Below are positions 1 to 6,273 of a DNA stretch of 7,505 bases, piece after piece. Numbering within the stretch: the stretch's first letter is position 1; every line of letters begins with the position of its first letter. Source of the stretch: an uncultured Chloroflexota bacterium (lineage in GTDB: Bacteria; Chloroflexota; Dehalococcoidia; UBA3495); NCBI GenBank assembly GCA_913031095.1, contig CAJWGH010000047.1, positions 1 to 7,505 on the forward strand, in the 5' to 3' direction. Under the pieces are notes generated by a model. The model saw nothing but the letters and a program-made list of their open reading frames with translations. It was not told the DNA's origin and made no database searches. The translations under genes and the position numbers were made by a program.

Positions 1-2
1 AA

Positions 3-569
3 TTGGAGTCTGCTGGGTACAAGACAAGCGATATCGACACTGTTTTCCTGACCCATCTGCACCTGGACCACGTTGGCTGGAATATGACCCAGAGCGGCGG
101 CAAAGGAGAGCCGACCTTCCCTAACGCCCGCTACATCGGCAACGAGGCTGATTGGGCCGCCTTCAACACGCCCAGAGACGAGGAGATATTCGGGTTCTCC
201 TGGTGGGAAGACACTGTTGCTCCACTACACGAAGCTGGCGTCTTAGACCTAGTTACTGGGGAGACCAAACTCAACGACGAGTTGACCATCACCCCTACTC
301 CGGGCCACACCCCTGGTTCCATGAGCTTGATAATCAACTCTGGCGGCCATAGGGCCTATTTGATGGGAGACGTCTTCCACGGGCCCGCCCAAGTTACTGA
401 GACCGACTGGGTGTTTCGGTTCGACATGGACTCAGGACAAGCAGGTCGTACTCGGAGGGACATTTTGGAACGAGCGGAGCAGGAGAACGCCACCATAGCC
501 ATCTGCCACTACAGCGGGTTCGGCAAAGTGATTCAAGAGAACGGTCGCCGGTATTGGCAAGCGCTTTGA
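3..569 (+). CDS. MBL-fold metallo-hydrolase, 5'-truncated (upstream paralogue of a tandem pair)
   Basis: This is the C-terminal 188 residues of a zinc-dependent hydrolase of the metallo-beta-lactamase superfamily. The frame is open to the left edge. Ungapped alignment with the next gene shows that about 104 N-terminal residues lie outside the window, so the TTG at position 3 is not a real start. Visible metal ligands are the HLHLDH motif (residues 18-23 of the visible part), His102 in GHTPGS, Asp123 in GDVFH and His169 in ICHYSGFG, a complete dinuclear-site set. By hand count 130 of 188 residues match the downstream copy, with no indel. The stop is TGA and the next gene starts 31 bp later, so the two are probably co-transcribed. 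Substrate is unknown. Ligand spacing resembles methyl parathion hydrolase and AHL-lactonase relatives more than true beta-lactamases. It is intracellular as far as can be seen, but the N-terminus is missing. Confidence 0.93.
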   Translation: MESAGYKTSDIDTVFLTHLHLDHVGWNMTQSGGKGEPTFPNARYIGNEADWAAFNTPRDEEIFGFSWWEDTVAPLHEAGVLDLVTGETKLNDELTITPTPGHTPGSMSLIINSGGHRAYLMGDVFHGPAQVTETDWVFRFDMDSGQAGRTRRDILERAEQENATIAICHYSGFGKVIQENGRRYWQAL

Positions 570-600
570 TCAGATTTTAGAATCACCAAGGAGAGAATAT

Positions 601-1479
601 ATGCCGCATAGCACGCTGACCGTTGGCAATGTTGAAATTACCGTGCTCCACGACTCCGAGGTCGCTTTGCCTTTCAGCCGTACCTTCCCCGATGTCCCTC
701 CAGAAGCCTGGACGCCGTACCAGGAACGCTATCCAGAGGCTTACACCAAGACCGCTGCCGGTGACGATAGCCTGCGGGTTCATTTTGAATGTTATCTGGT
801 CCGTTCTCAAGGCCGCACATTGTTGGTGGATACCGGACTCGGCAATGCCACGTCCAATCCTTCTGTGGTGGCCAACATCGGAGGCGGAGTAGACGGGGTG
901 CTGTTGACCGAGCTCCACAAAGCGGGATTCAAGGCGGAGGAAGTGGACACAGTCTTCCTCACCCATTTGCATCCAGACCACGTTGGTTGGAATGTGACTC
1001 GAAGTGAAGGGAACGAGGCGCCGACCTTCCCCAACGCCCGTTATGTGGCCCACGAGGCAGACTGGGCGGCATTTGACACTCCCAAAGACTCGCAGATTTT
1101 TGGCTACGACTGGTGGGCCGAAACCGTTGCTCCGCTGCGCCGCCTAGGAGCTCTAGACTTGATCAATGGAGAGACCAAGTTCACCGGAGAACTGACAGTT
1201 ACCCCCACCCCCGGCCATACCCCTGGTTCCATGAGTCTGATCGTTGATTCTGGTGGTGAGAAAGCATTCATGATGGGAGACGTGTTCCATGGTCCGGCCC
1301 AGGTGACAGAGACAGACTGGGTCTTCCATTACGACATGGATCCTGAAACGGCCGGTGAAACCCGTCTGGGTATGCTGGACCGTGCAGAGCAGGACAACGC
1401 GGCCATAGCAATCTGCCACCATAGCGGTTTTGGCCGTGTTATTCGTGAGAATGGGCAGCGCTACTGGCAGGCATTATAG
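601..1479 (+). CDS. MBL-fold metallo-hydrolase (downstream paralogue, complete)
   Basis: Complete 292-residue zinc hydrolase of the metallo-beta-lactamase superfamily. ATG is supported by AAGGAGA at 588-594, six bases upstream. Visible in order: a beta-sandwich N-terminus, LLVDTGLG (residues 74-81), the metal motif HLHPDH (122-127), His206 in PGHTPGS, bridging Asp227 in GDVFH, and His273 in ICHHSGFG. From memory of the families, the ligand spacing (79, 21 and 46 residues) is close to methyl parathion hydrolase and further from AiiA lactonase. The tyrosine that follows the bridging Asp by three residues in AiiA is His230 here. No signal peptide is visible, so a cytoplasmic location is inferred. 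A lactone, ester or phosphotriester substrate is plausible but unproven. The gene sits between its paralogue (31 bp gap) and a flavin monooxygenase (19 bp gap) in an apparent operon. The oxygenase neighbour suggests ring-opening or hydrolysis in a degradative pathway. Confidence 0.95.
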   Translation: MPHSTLTVGNVEITVLHDSEVALPFSRTFPDVPPEAWTPYQERYPEAYTKTAAGDDSLRVHFECYLVRSQGRTLLVDTGLGNATSNPSVVANIGGGVDGVLLTELHKAGFKAEEVDTVFLTHLHPDHVGWNVTRSEGNEAPTFPNARYVAHEADWAAFDTPKDSQIFGYDWWAETVAPLRRLGALDLINGETKFTGELTVTPTPGHTPGSMSLIVDSGGEKAFMMGDVFHGPAQVTETDWVFHYDMDPETAGETRLGMLDRAEQDNAAIAICHHSGFGRVIRENGQRYWQAL

Positions 1480-1498
1480 GTAGATAGGGCGGAGTGAA

Positions 1499-2668
1499 AT
1501 GACACAAGAGGCTGATACCACCGAAGTTCTGACCCCGGATGAGTTGCTCCGAAGGGCATCTGAGATGGTTCCGGCGCTCAAAGAAAGGGCCGGTTATACC
1601 GAAGAACTCCGCCGAATGCCTGATGAGACGGTGCAAGACTTGTTGGAGTCGGGACTGTACAGGATTGCCGTCCCGAAGATGTTCGGTGGACTCGATGTAG
1701 ATTATGCGTTGATGCTGGAGATCGGTGTGCTGCTTGGCGTTGGCTGCCCCTCCACTTCCTGGTGTTATTGCATATGGTCCGCCCACGCCTGGCTGGTGGG
1801 TTTCTGGCCTCTTCAGGCACAGCAGGAGGTCTTTGGAGAAAACCCAGATACCCTGATATCCACTTCTTTGAATCCCGGTAAGTCCACATTGGGAAAGACC
1901 TCAGGCGGCTACCAATTCTCCGGACGTTGGGAATTCTCTAGTGGCTGTGATGCCGCGGAATGGGTAATAGTTGGCGGAACCACTTCCGAAGGCCTTGTCT
2001 GGGTGCTAGTTCCTCGCTCTGATTATGAGATTGTTGATACCTGGTTTGTGTCCGGACTGAGTGGCACCGGTAGCAAGGACATTCTTATCGATGGCACCTT
2101 CGTCCCGGAATACCGGGTCATTGCTCGGGACCGTGGCGGTGATGAGGAGAAGAACGGTAGGGACATCCACCAGAGCGACCGCTACTGCATGCCGCTTCAG
2201 GCATTATTGGGATGGGACCTTGCGGCTCCGATGATTGGCATCGCCCAGGGAGCTATTGAAGAGTTCACCGATCGATTAACTGGGACTTCAGGACCTGGCC
2301 GGACCGCTGAAAACGACAGCGTTCAAGTGCGCCTATCTCAGGCCTCGGCTGAGGTGGATGCAGCCCGTGCTCTTATGAGGGGTGACATTCAAGAGATGTT
2401 CTTGAAGGCTCGAGAAGGTGAAGTTTTCAACACGTTGGAGCGGGCCCGCTACCGCAGAGACAAAGCGTTCGTCGCACAGCAATGTATGAACGCCGTGAAT
2501 AGACTGTTCGAAATGAGTGGCGGCCATGCTATATTCGAATCTGGCCGGATGCAGCGGTTTCATAGAGACATCCAGGCCGCAGTCCGCCGTGATGGTTTCA
2601 TAATGGAGCTGGGTGGGCTCCAATACGGCCGTGCTGCCTTGGGCTTGGAACCCAACGGTAGAATATAA
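1499..2668 (+). CDS. Acyl-CoA-dehydrogenase-fold flavin-dependent monooxygenase (HsaA/HpaH-like oxygenase component)
   Basis: A 389-residue protein of the acyl-CoA dehydrogenase superfamily. Its features point to group D flavin monooxygenases, such as HsaA or the C2 oxygenase of p-hydroxyphenylacetate hydroxylase, rather than to true dehydrogenases. Seen: an N-terminal helical domain (about 10-115, with GLYRIAVPKMFGGLDVDY at 52-69), the beta-domain signature GRWEFSSGCDAAEWVIVG (142-159), GLSGTGSKD (186-194), and a C-terminal four-helix domain ending in SGGHAIFES (340-348) and RFHRDIQAA (353-361). The length fits HsaA-type enzymes. Family members use reduced FMN or FAD from a separate reductase to hydroxylate aromatic or related substrates. 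No reductase gene is visible here, so it must be elsewhere or upstream. The ATG is preceded by GGAG at 1491-1494, and the gene lies 19 bp after the MBL gene, implying co-transcription. An unusual dehydrogenase remains an alternative. The exact substrate cannot be read from the sequence. Confidence 0.85.
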   Translation: MTQEADTTEVLTPDELLRRASEMVPALKERAGYTEELRRMPDETVQDLLESGLYRIAVPKMFGGLDVDYALMLEIGVLLGVGCPSTSWCYCIWSAHAWLVGFWPLQAQQEVFGENPDTLISTSLNPGKSTLGKTSGGYQFSGRWEFSSGCDAAEWVIVGGTTSEGLVWVLVPRSDYEIVDTWFVSGLSGTGSKDILIDGTFVPEYRVIARDRGGDEEKNGRDIHQSDRYCMPLQALLGWDLAAPMIGIAQGAIEEFTDRLTGTSGPGRTAENDSVQVRLSQASAEVDAARALMRGDIQEMFLKAREGEVFNTLERARYRRDKAFVAQQCMNAVNRLFEMSGGHAIFESGRMQRFHRDIQAAVRRDGFIMELGGLQYGRAALGLEPNGRI

Positions 2669-2786
2669 ACTTGCCGGTTTTGCCTGTGGTGGTACTAGAC
2701 AGAGATTAGCTTCCTGTATAACCAGCGAGATTATTAGGTGAGCTAGTTTACAGGACGTAGCGTCCCAGAAAGACGCCGAAGACGGG
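2669..2786. other. Convergent intergenic spacer, no clear terminator
   Basis: This 118-bp gap separates the ends of the monooxygenase (plus) and aminotransferase (minus) genes, where a bidirectional terminator would be expected. Only weak inverted repeats are visible. One is a 7-bp pair, TCCTGTA (2712-2718) with TACAGGA (2749-2755), enclosing 30 bases. The other is a small hairpin, GGACG-TAG-CGTCC (2753-2765). The two overlap and neither is followed by a T-tract on either strand. No coding sequence or RNA gene was recognised. Confidence 0.5.
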
Positions 2787-4079
2787 TTAATTCCGGATAA
2801 GCGGCACAACTTCCCGCATGGCTTGGATGGTCTTTTCAACGTCATTATCGCTGTGGACGGCCGAGGGATAATATTTCTGTGCGCCCTTTAGAATTCCGCG
2901 TTCCAGCAGGCCGGTATTGAAGCGGGTCATCATCGCACCGTCGGCGGATAAAGTGTCTCGATAGTTGGATATTGGTTGCTCCGAAAAATAGACATCGAAA
3001 ATTGCGTCCTCACCACAGTTCTGCACCGGCACACCGTTCTGATTGCAGACATGCACTAGCGCGTCCCGAATTGCCGCTCCCGCGCTGTGCATCTTGGTGT
3101 AAGTCGCCGGCTCCCGCATGACTTCTAGAGTAGCCAGCCCAGCGGCGCAGGCCACCGGGTTGCCGTTCAGCGTGCCAATCTGGTTGACATAAGTGTCATT
3201 GTCGGAGGAACTTCGGTCATAGACAGATAGGATGTCCGTCCGGCCTGTGAATGCCGCCAACGGATAGCCTCCGCCCATGATCTTGCCCACGGTGCAAATG
3301 TCAGGGGTTACGCCGTAGAATTCCTGAGCGCCGCCGTAGGCCAGCCTGAAGCTGGTGACAACCTCGTCGAAGATGAGGGGAATGTTGTGCCGGTTGGTTA
3401 AGTCCCGTAGGCCCTGGAGAAACCCTGGTTTCGGCGCTATCACCCGCTGGACCGGCTCCACGATTACGGCCGCAATGTCGTCTTGGTGGGCGTTGATGAT
3501 GGTCTCGGTGGTGGTCAGGTCGTTGTAGGGGGCAATGAGCATCAGATCTTCGATGGCCTTAGGTATTCCTCCGCTGCTCGCCTGTGCTTGAGGATATTCA
3601 ACCGAGGGCGGAGGCGTGAGACTCATCAATGCGTAGTCGCTGGTGCCGTGAAAGCCACCTTCGAATTTGAGGATCTTCTCTTTACCAGTGAACGCCCGGC
3701 ATGCCCGCATGGCATTGAAGCAGGCATCGGTGCCACTGGTAGTGAAGCGCACCTGTTCGGCGCAGGGGATGGCATTGACGATCTCTTCGGCCAGTTCCAC
3801 CGCCTTGTCGTTGGTGGCGAAAAAGGTACTGCCTCCTTCCACCGCTTTGATCACGGCTTCGGTTACAGCCGGGTGGGCGTGGCCCAACACCATGGGGCCG
3901 GAGCCCATAAGCCAGTCGATATACTCGTTGCCGCTGACGTCGAAGATATGAGCGCCCTGGCCTCGTGAGGCGAGGAAATCCAACTCCGTTGGGAGGGAAA
4001 GGTTTCCGCCGTTGCCTCCCGGCAAATAACGCCGCGCTTTCTCCAAAAGGTGTTGCTCAGCATCGCTTCTGCGGGCCAT
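2787..4079 (-). CDS. Class III PLP-dependent aminotransferase, glutamate-1-semialdehyde-aminomutase-like
   Basis: A 430-residue fold-type I PLP enzyme, equal in length to GSA aminomutase (HemL). Motifs seen: SGTDA (115-119; SGTEA in HemL) and FEGGFHG (139-145) for cofactor phosphate and ring stacking, VEPVQ (207-211), IFDEVVTSFR with PLP-binding Asp238 (236-245), VGKIMGGGYPLAAF with Schiff-base Lys266 (264-277), and GTLNGNPVACAAG (302-314). The C-terminal HSDNDVEKTI (409-418) recalls the HemL ending. It lacks the HemL N-terminal PVRAF segment, whose Arg binds substrate carboxylate; the equivalent region reads GGNGGNLSLP (21-30). The gating region has GTLNGNP instead of GTLSGNP. It is therefore more likely a paralogous aminotransferase or aminomutase acting on another amino or keto acid than the tetrapyrrole enzyme. 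The ATG has a strong GGGAGGAG eight bases upstream (4088-4095). It lies 50 bp downstream of mdh and is probably co-transcribed with it. Confidence 0.9.
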   Translation of the reverse strand: MARRSDAEQHLLEKARRYLPGGNGGNLSLPTELDFLASRGQGAHIFDVSGNEYIDWLMGSGPMVLGHAHPAVTEAVIKAVEGGSTFFATNDKAVELAEEIVNAIPCAEQVRFTTSGTDACFNAMRACRAFTGKEKILKFEGGFHGTSDYALMSLTPPPSVEYPQAQASSGGIPKAIEDLMLIAPYNDLTTTETIINAHQDDIAAVIVEPVQRVIAPKPGFLQGLRDLTNRHNIPLIFDEVVTSFRLAYGGAQEFYGVTPDICTVGKIMGGGYPLAAFTGRTDILSVYDRSSSDNDTYVNQIGTLNGNPVACAAGLATLEVMREPATYTKMHSAGAAIRDALVHVCNQNGVPVQNCGEDAIFDVYFSEQPISNYRDTLSADGAMMTRFNTGLLERGILKGAQKYYPSAVHSDNDVEKTIQAMREVVPLIRN

Positions 4080-4129
4080 GAGATACGCTCCTCCCTGAAC
4101 TAATGCATCCTAATTTTACAGCCTGAGAG

Positions 4130-5071
4130 CTAACCTTCAGTCTTGGCTTTGTTCATCACTTCCACCAGTTCTTTGACGCTATCAGCCGACCCCTGGAGAG
4201 CAGCCTGTTCATCGGCAGTCAACTTGATCTCCATGATTTGTTCCATACCGTTGGCGCCCAGCTTCACAGGCACGCCTACGCAGAGACCGTTTATACCGAA
4301 CTCGCCCTCTAAGTAAGCACACGCGGGGAGAATGCGTTTTTTGTCTAGAAGTACCGCTTCAACCATTTGGGTGATGGCTGCGGAAGGGGCGTAGTAGGCG
4401 CTACCTTCTTTCAGTAGTTCTACAATCTCTCCCCCGCCGCCACGTGTGCGTTTCACCAGCTGGTCGATCTTCTCTTCCGCCATTAGTTCGCTGAGAGGTA
4501 TGCCGCCCACGTTAGTAAAACGTACCAGCGGTACCATGTCGTCGCCGTGCCCGCCCAACACGAAGGCCTGGATGTCTTCCACCGAGACGTCGAGTTCGCC
4601 CGCGATGAAGGTCCGGAAGCGAGCGGTGTCCAACACGCCGGCCATACCGAAGACCCGATTCCTTGGGAAGCCGCTGGACTCATAGACGTTCTGTACCATT
4701 GCGTCGAGAGGGTTGGTCACTGGCATGATGATGCAATCAGGAGAGAATTTTACGACCTGCTCCGTTACAGAGGAGGTGATGCGCATGTTAGTCAGCAGCA
4801 AGTCGTCGCGGCTCATACCTGGACGGCGGGCGATGCCGGCGGTGATGACAACGACGTCGGATCCGGCAGTCTCCTCGTAGCCGTTGCTGCCAATGATCTT
4901 CGCGTCAGTCCCCATGACTGGGGCAGATTCCAGCATGTCCAACGACTTGCCTTGGGGAAGGTCTTCGACTACGTCCACCAACACCACGTCCGTGTATCCT
5001 AATCCGTGAATTCTCTGGGCGGTGGTGGCGCCTACGTTGCCTGCACCGACAACCGTTACTTTGTTCCGCAT
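4130..5071 (-). CDS. mdh: Malate dehydrogenase, NAD-dependent, LDH-like (type 3)
   Basis: A 313-residue cytoplasmic enzyme interconverting malate and oxaloacetate with NAD(H) in the TCA cycle. The Rossmann fingerprint is VGAGNVGA (8-15), with Asp33 at the end of strand 2 favouring NAD over NADP. The substrate loop is [12 protein letters not shown] (81-92). Arg82, Arg88 and Arg151 match the three substrate-binding arginines of E. coli Mdh (81, 87, 153). Asp148 and His175, in LDTAR and GGHGDDMVP, form the catalytic relay. The Arg in the loop, where LDH has Gln, and the motif VTNPLDAM (118-125) mark it as malate rather than lactate dehydrogenase. Length and motifs fit the LDH-like MDH group found in Chloroflexus and many other bacteria. 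The ATG is preceded by GAGGAG (5082-5087), ten bases away. It is the first gene of a probable two-gene unit with the aminotransferase, behind a structured leader of about 160 nt. Confidence 0.96.
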   Translation of the reverse strand: MRNKVTVVGAGNVGATTAQRIHGLGYTDVVLVDVVEDLPQGKSLDMLESAPVMGTDAKIIGSNGYEETAGSDVVVITAGIARRPGMSRDDLLLTNMRITSSVTEQVVKFSPDCIIMPVTNPLDAMVQNVYESSGFPRNRVFGMAGVLDTARFRTFIAGELDVSVEDIQAFVLGGHGDDMVPLVRFTNVGGIPLSELMAEEKIDQLVKRTRGGGGEIVELLKEGSAYYAPSAAITQMVEAVLLDKKRILPACAYLEGEFGINGLCVGVPVKLGANGMEQIMEIKLTADEQAALQGSADSVKELVEVMNKAKTEG

Positions 5072-5111
5072 CTTGTGACTGCTCCTCTGTTAAAAACTTG
5101 CCTTGCCCGAG

Positions 5112-5156
5112 AAATCCCCCCAACTACCTCACGAAAGGAGGCTTATGGAGGGATTT
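5112..5156 (-). promoter_or_regulatory. Long stem-loop in the mdh 5' leader
   Basis: On the minus strand, AAATCCCTCC (5156 to 5147) pairs with GGGGGGATTT (5121 to 5112) over ten continuous pairs, including one G-U wobble. Read as plus-strand RNA, the wobble becomes a C-A mismatch, so the structure favours the mdh transcript. An inner stem, CCTC with GAGG (5138-5141 with 5127-5130), closes a seven-base loop. It sits 24 bases upstream of the mdh ribosome binding site. No U-tract follows, so it is not an obvious terminator. The role is unknown: mRNA stability, a protein site or a cis-regulatory leader are possible. No known riboswitch family was recognised. Confidence 0.5.
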
Positions 5157-5198
5157 TCGCAGTTCTTGATCATGTAGCGCCGAACGTGTGTCCCTGGT

Positions 5199-5222
5199 GT
5201 CCGCTGCTCTGTTTCAGCGGAC
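5199..5222 (-). promoter_or_regulatory. Perfect 8-bp hairpin near the predicted mdh transcript start
   Basis: GTCCGCTG (5199-5206) and CAGCGGAC (5215-5222) form a perfect 8-bp inverted repeat around an 8-base loop. It lies just downstream of the minus-strand TATAAT box, so it could be a 5'-end stabilising hairpin of the mdh mRNA or an operator dyad. On the plus strand it is followed by TTTA only, too short to call an intrinsic terminator. Confidence 0.45.
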
Positions 5223-5236
5223 TTTAGACCGCGGCC

Positions 5237-5242
5237 ATTATA
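5237..5242 (-). promoter_or_regulatory. Candidate -10 box for mdh
   Basis: The minus strand reads TATAAT exactly at 5242 to 5237. It would place transcription start near 5230 and give mdh a leader of about 160 nt. The hexamer 17 bases further upstream (TACCAC) is a poor -35 match, so the call rests mainly on the perfect -10 and on its position in a divergent intergenic gap. An activator-dependent or extended promoter is possible. Confidence 0.4.
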
Positions 5243-5359
5243 CATCCGAACCAGTGGTCGTGGTACCCCTGAACGACGACCGAAACCGACTGGCTTTCGA
5301 GCAGGTTCATGTATCAAGTAACATACCGTGATTGGGATATTTCATATTGGAAAGAAGCG

Positions 5360-6271
5360 ATGCTCAACAATCTTGGAATCCGCATATTGCGAACCGTTCT
5401 ACTGGTAGCAGTAGTAGCGTTGTTGGTGTACGGTCTTATTTCATTCATGATTGCTAGAGGCCTCACCCAGGCGGATCGCTATTCCCAAGAGGCGCACCCC
5501 AGCGACTACGGTCTTGGGTACGAAGACGTGGAGTTCCCCTCCAGGCATGGGGGCCTGATGTTGAGTGGTTGGTACTTGCCCGAGGACTCTGATTCTCCTC
5601 ATATAATCTTTGTCCACGGTATCGGCAGCGTCCGGTCGGGAAATAACGCCGTCGAGCTAGCGTCCCGTTTGGTCGACTTTGGCTTTAATGTACTGATGTT
5701 CGACTTGAGGGGTCACGGTTCGTCCGGTGGTGATAGAGTTTCGGGCGGCTATTTCGAACGGTGGGATGTATTGGGGGCCTTTGATTACCTGCTGGAGCGT
5801 GGTGTAGATTCCAGGCGAATCGGCCTGATGGGATTCTCTATGGGAGCAGCAGCGTCAGTCTTAGCGGCTGCAGAAGAACCGCGCATAACCGCCGTGGCGA
5901 TGGACAGTACGTTCGCCAACGTATCAGATCTGATTGCCCGAGAGGCGGCGCGTAAGACAAGCGTCCCTGGTTGGCTAACGCCGATGTTTATCCCGGCGTC
6001 TAAGGTGATGGCAAAAGGAATTTACGGTATAGATATTGGGGTGTTGGTACCTGAACGGGCAGTTACTCAACTGGACTACCCGGTCTTGGTGATCCACGGT
6101 ATGGCTGATGAGCGAGTACCTTGGCAGCAAGGTCAGCGGGTGCTGGCGGCGGCGAAAGAAGGGAGCTCCATCTGGCTAGTGCCAGGCGTCGGTCACGTGG
6201 ACGCGTTTTTGGTGCAACCTGACGAATATGTGCGAAAGGTGAGTGCGCATTTCAATTCGCAGATTAGGTAA
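5360..6271 (+). CDS. Membrane-anchored alpha/beta hydrolase (Bem46/YfhR-like)
   Basis: Serine hydrolase of 303 residues from the chosen ATG, or 320 if an upstream in-frame ATG at 5309 is used. One hydrophobic segment (residues 10-32, RTVLLVAVVALLVYGLISFM region) looks like an N-terminal membrane anchor or uncleaved signal. The hydrolase domain follows, with the oxyanion-side HGIG (86-89), FDLRGHGSSGG (114-124), nucleophile elbow GFSMG with Ser160, acid Asp250 in HGMADERVP and base His279 in GVGH. The order fits Bem46/YfhR/ABHD13-type proteins, whose substrates are mostly unknown (esters or acyl groups). I prefer 5360 because GGAAAG lies five bases upstream, the anchor is then near the N-terminus, and 5309-5359 is AT-rich unlike the gene. 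The alternative ATG has only AGCAGG three bases away. The gene is divergent from mdh and monocistronic as far as seen; its stop is 2 bp from the convergent NHL gene stop. Confidence 0.9.
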   Translation: MLNNLGIRILRTVLLVAVVALLVYGLISFMIARGLTQADRYSQEAHPSDYGLGYEDVEFPSRHGGLMLSGWYLPEDSDSPHIIFVHGIGSVRSGNNAVELASRLVDFGFNVLMFDLRGHGSSGGDRVSGGYFERWDVLGAFDYLLERGVDSRRIGLMGFSMGAAASVLAAAEEPRITAVAMDSTFANVSDLIAREAARKTSVPGWLTPMFIPASKVMAKGIYGIDIGVLVPERAVTQLDYPVLVIHGMADERVPWQQGQRVLAAAKEGSSIWLVPGVGHVDAFLVQPDEYVRKVSAHFNSQIR

Positions 6272-6273
6272 GG

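Noticed and set aside
583..1053. Long minus-strand open frame opposite the second MBL gene
   Set aside because: It is antisense to a gene with full catalytic motifs, resembles no family, and is explained by codon composition of the real gene.
2753..2765. Short hairpin as a bidirectional terminator
   Set aside because: Only five pairs with a three-base loop and no T-run on either side.
3483..3968. 161-residue plus-strand frame opposite the aminotransferase
   Set aside because: Low-complexity Gly/Val-rich translation antisense to a well-supported PLP enzyme; no ribosome site or family resemblance.
5089..5308. Possible tRNA or known riboswitch in the mdh leader
   Set aside because: No cloverleaf, no proper T-arm and acceptor pairing, and no conserved core of a riboswitch family could be found despite the GGTTCGGAT string on the minus strand.
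5129..5317. Minus-strand 62-residue frame in the divergent intergenic region
   Set aside because: It spans the candidate promoter and hairpins, has no recognisable domain or ribosome site, and its composition is unlike neighbouring proteins.
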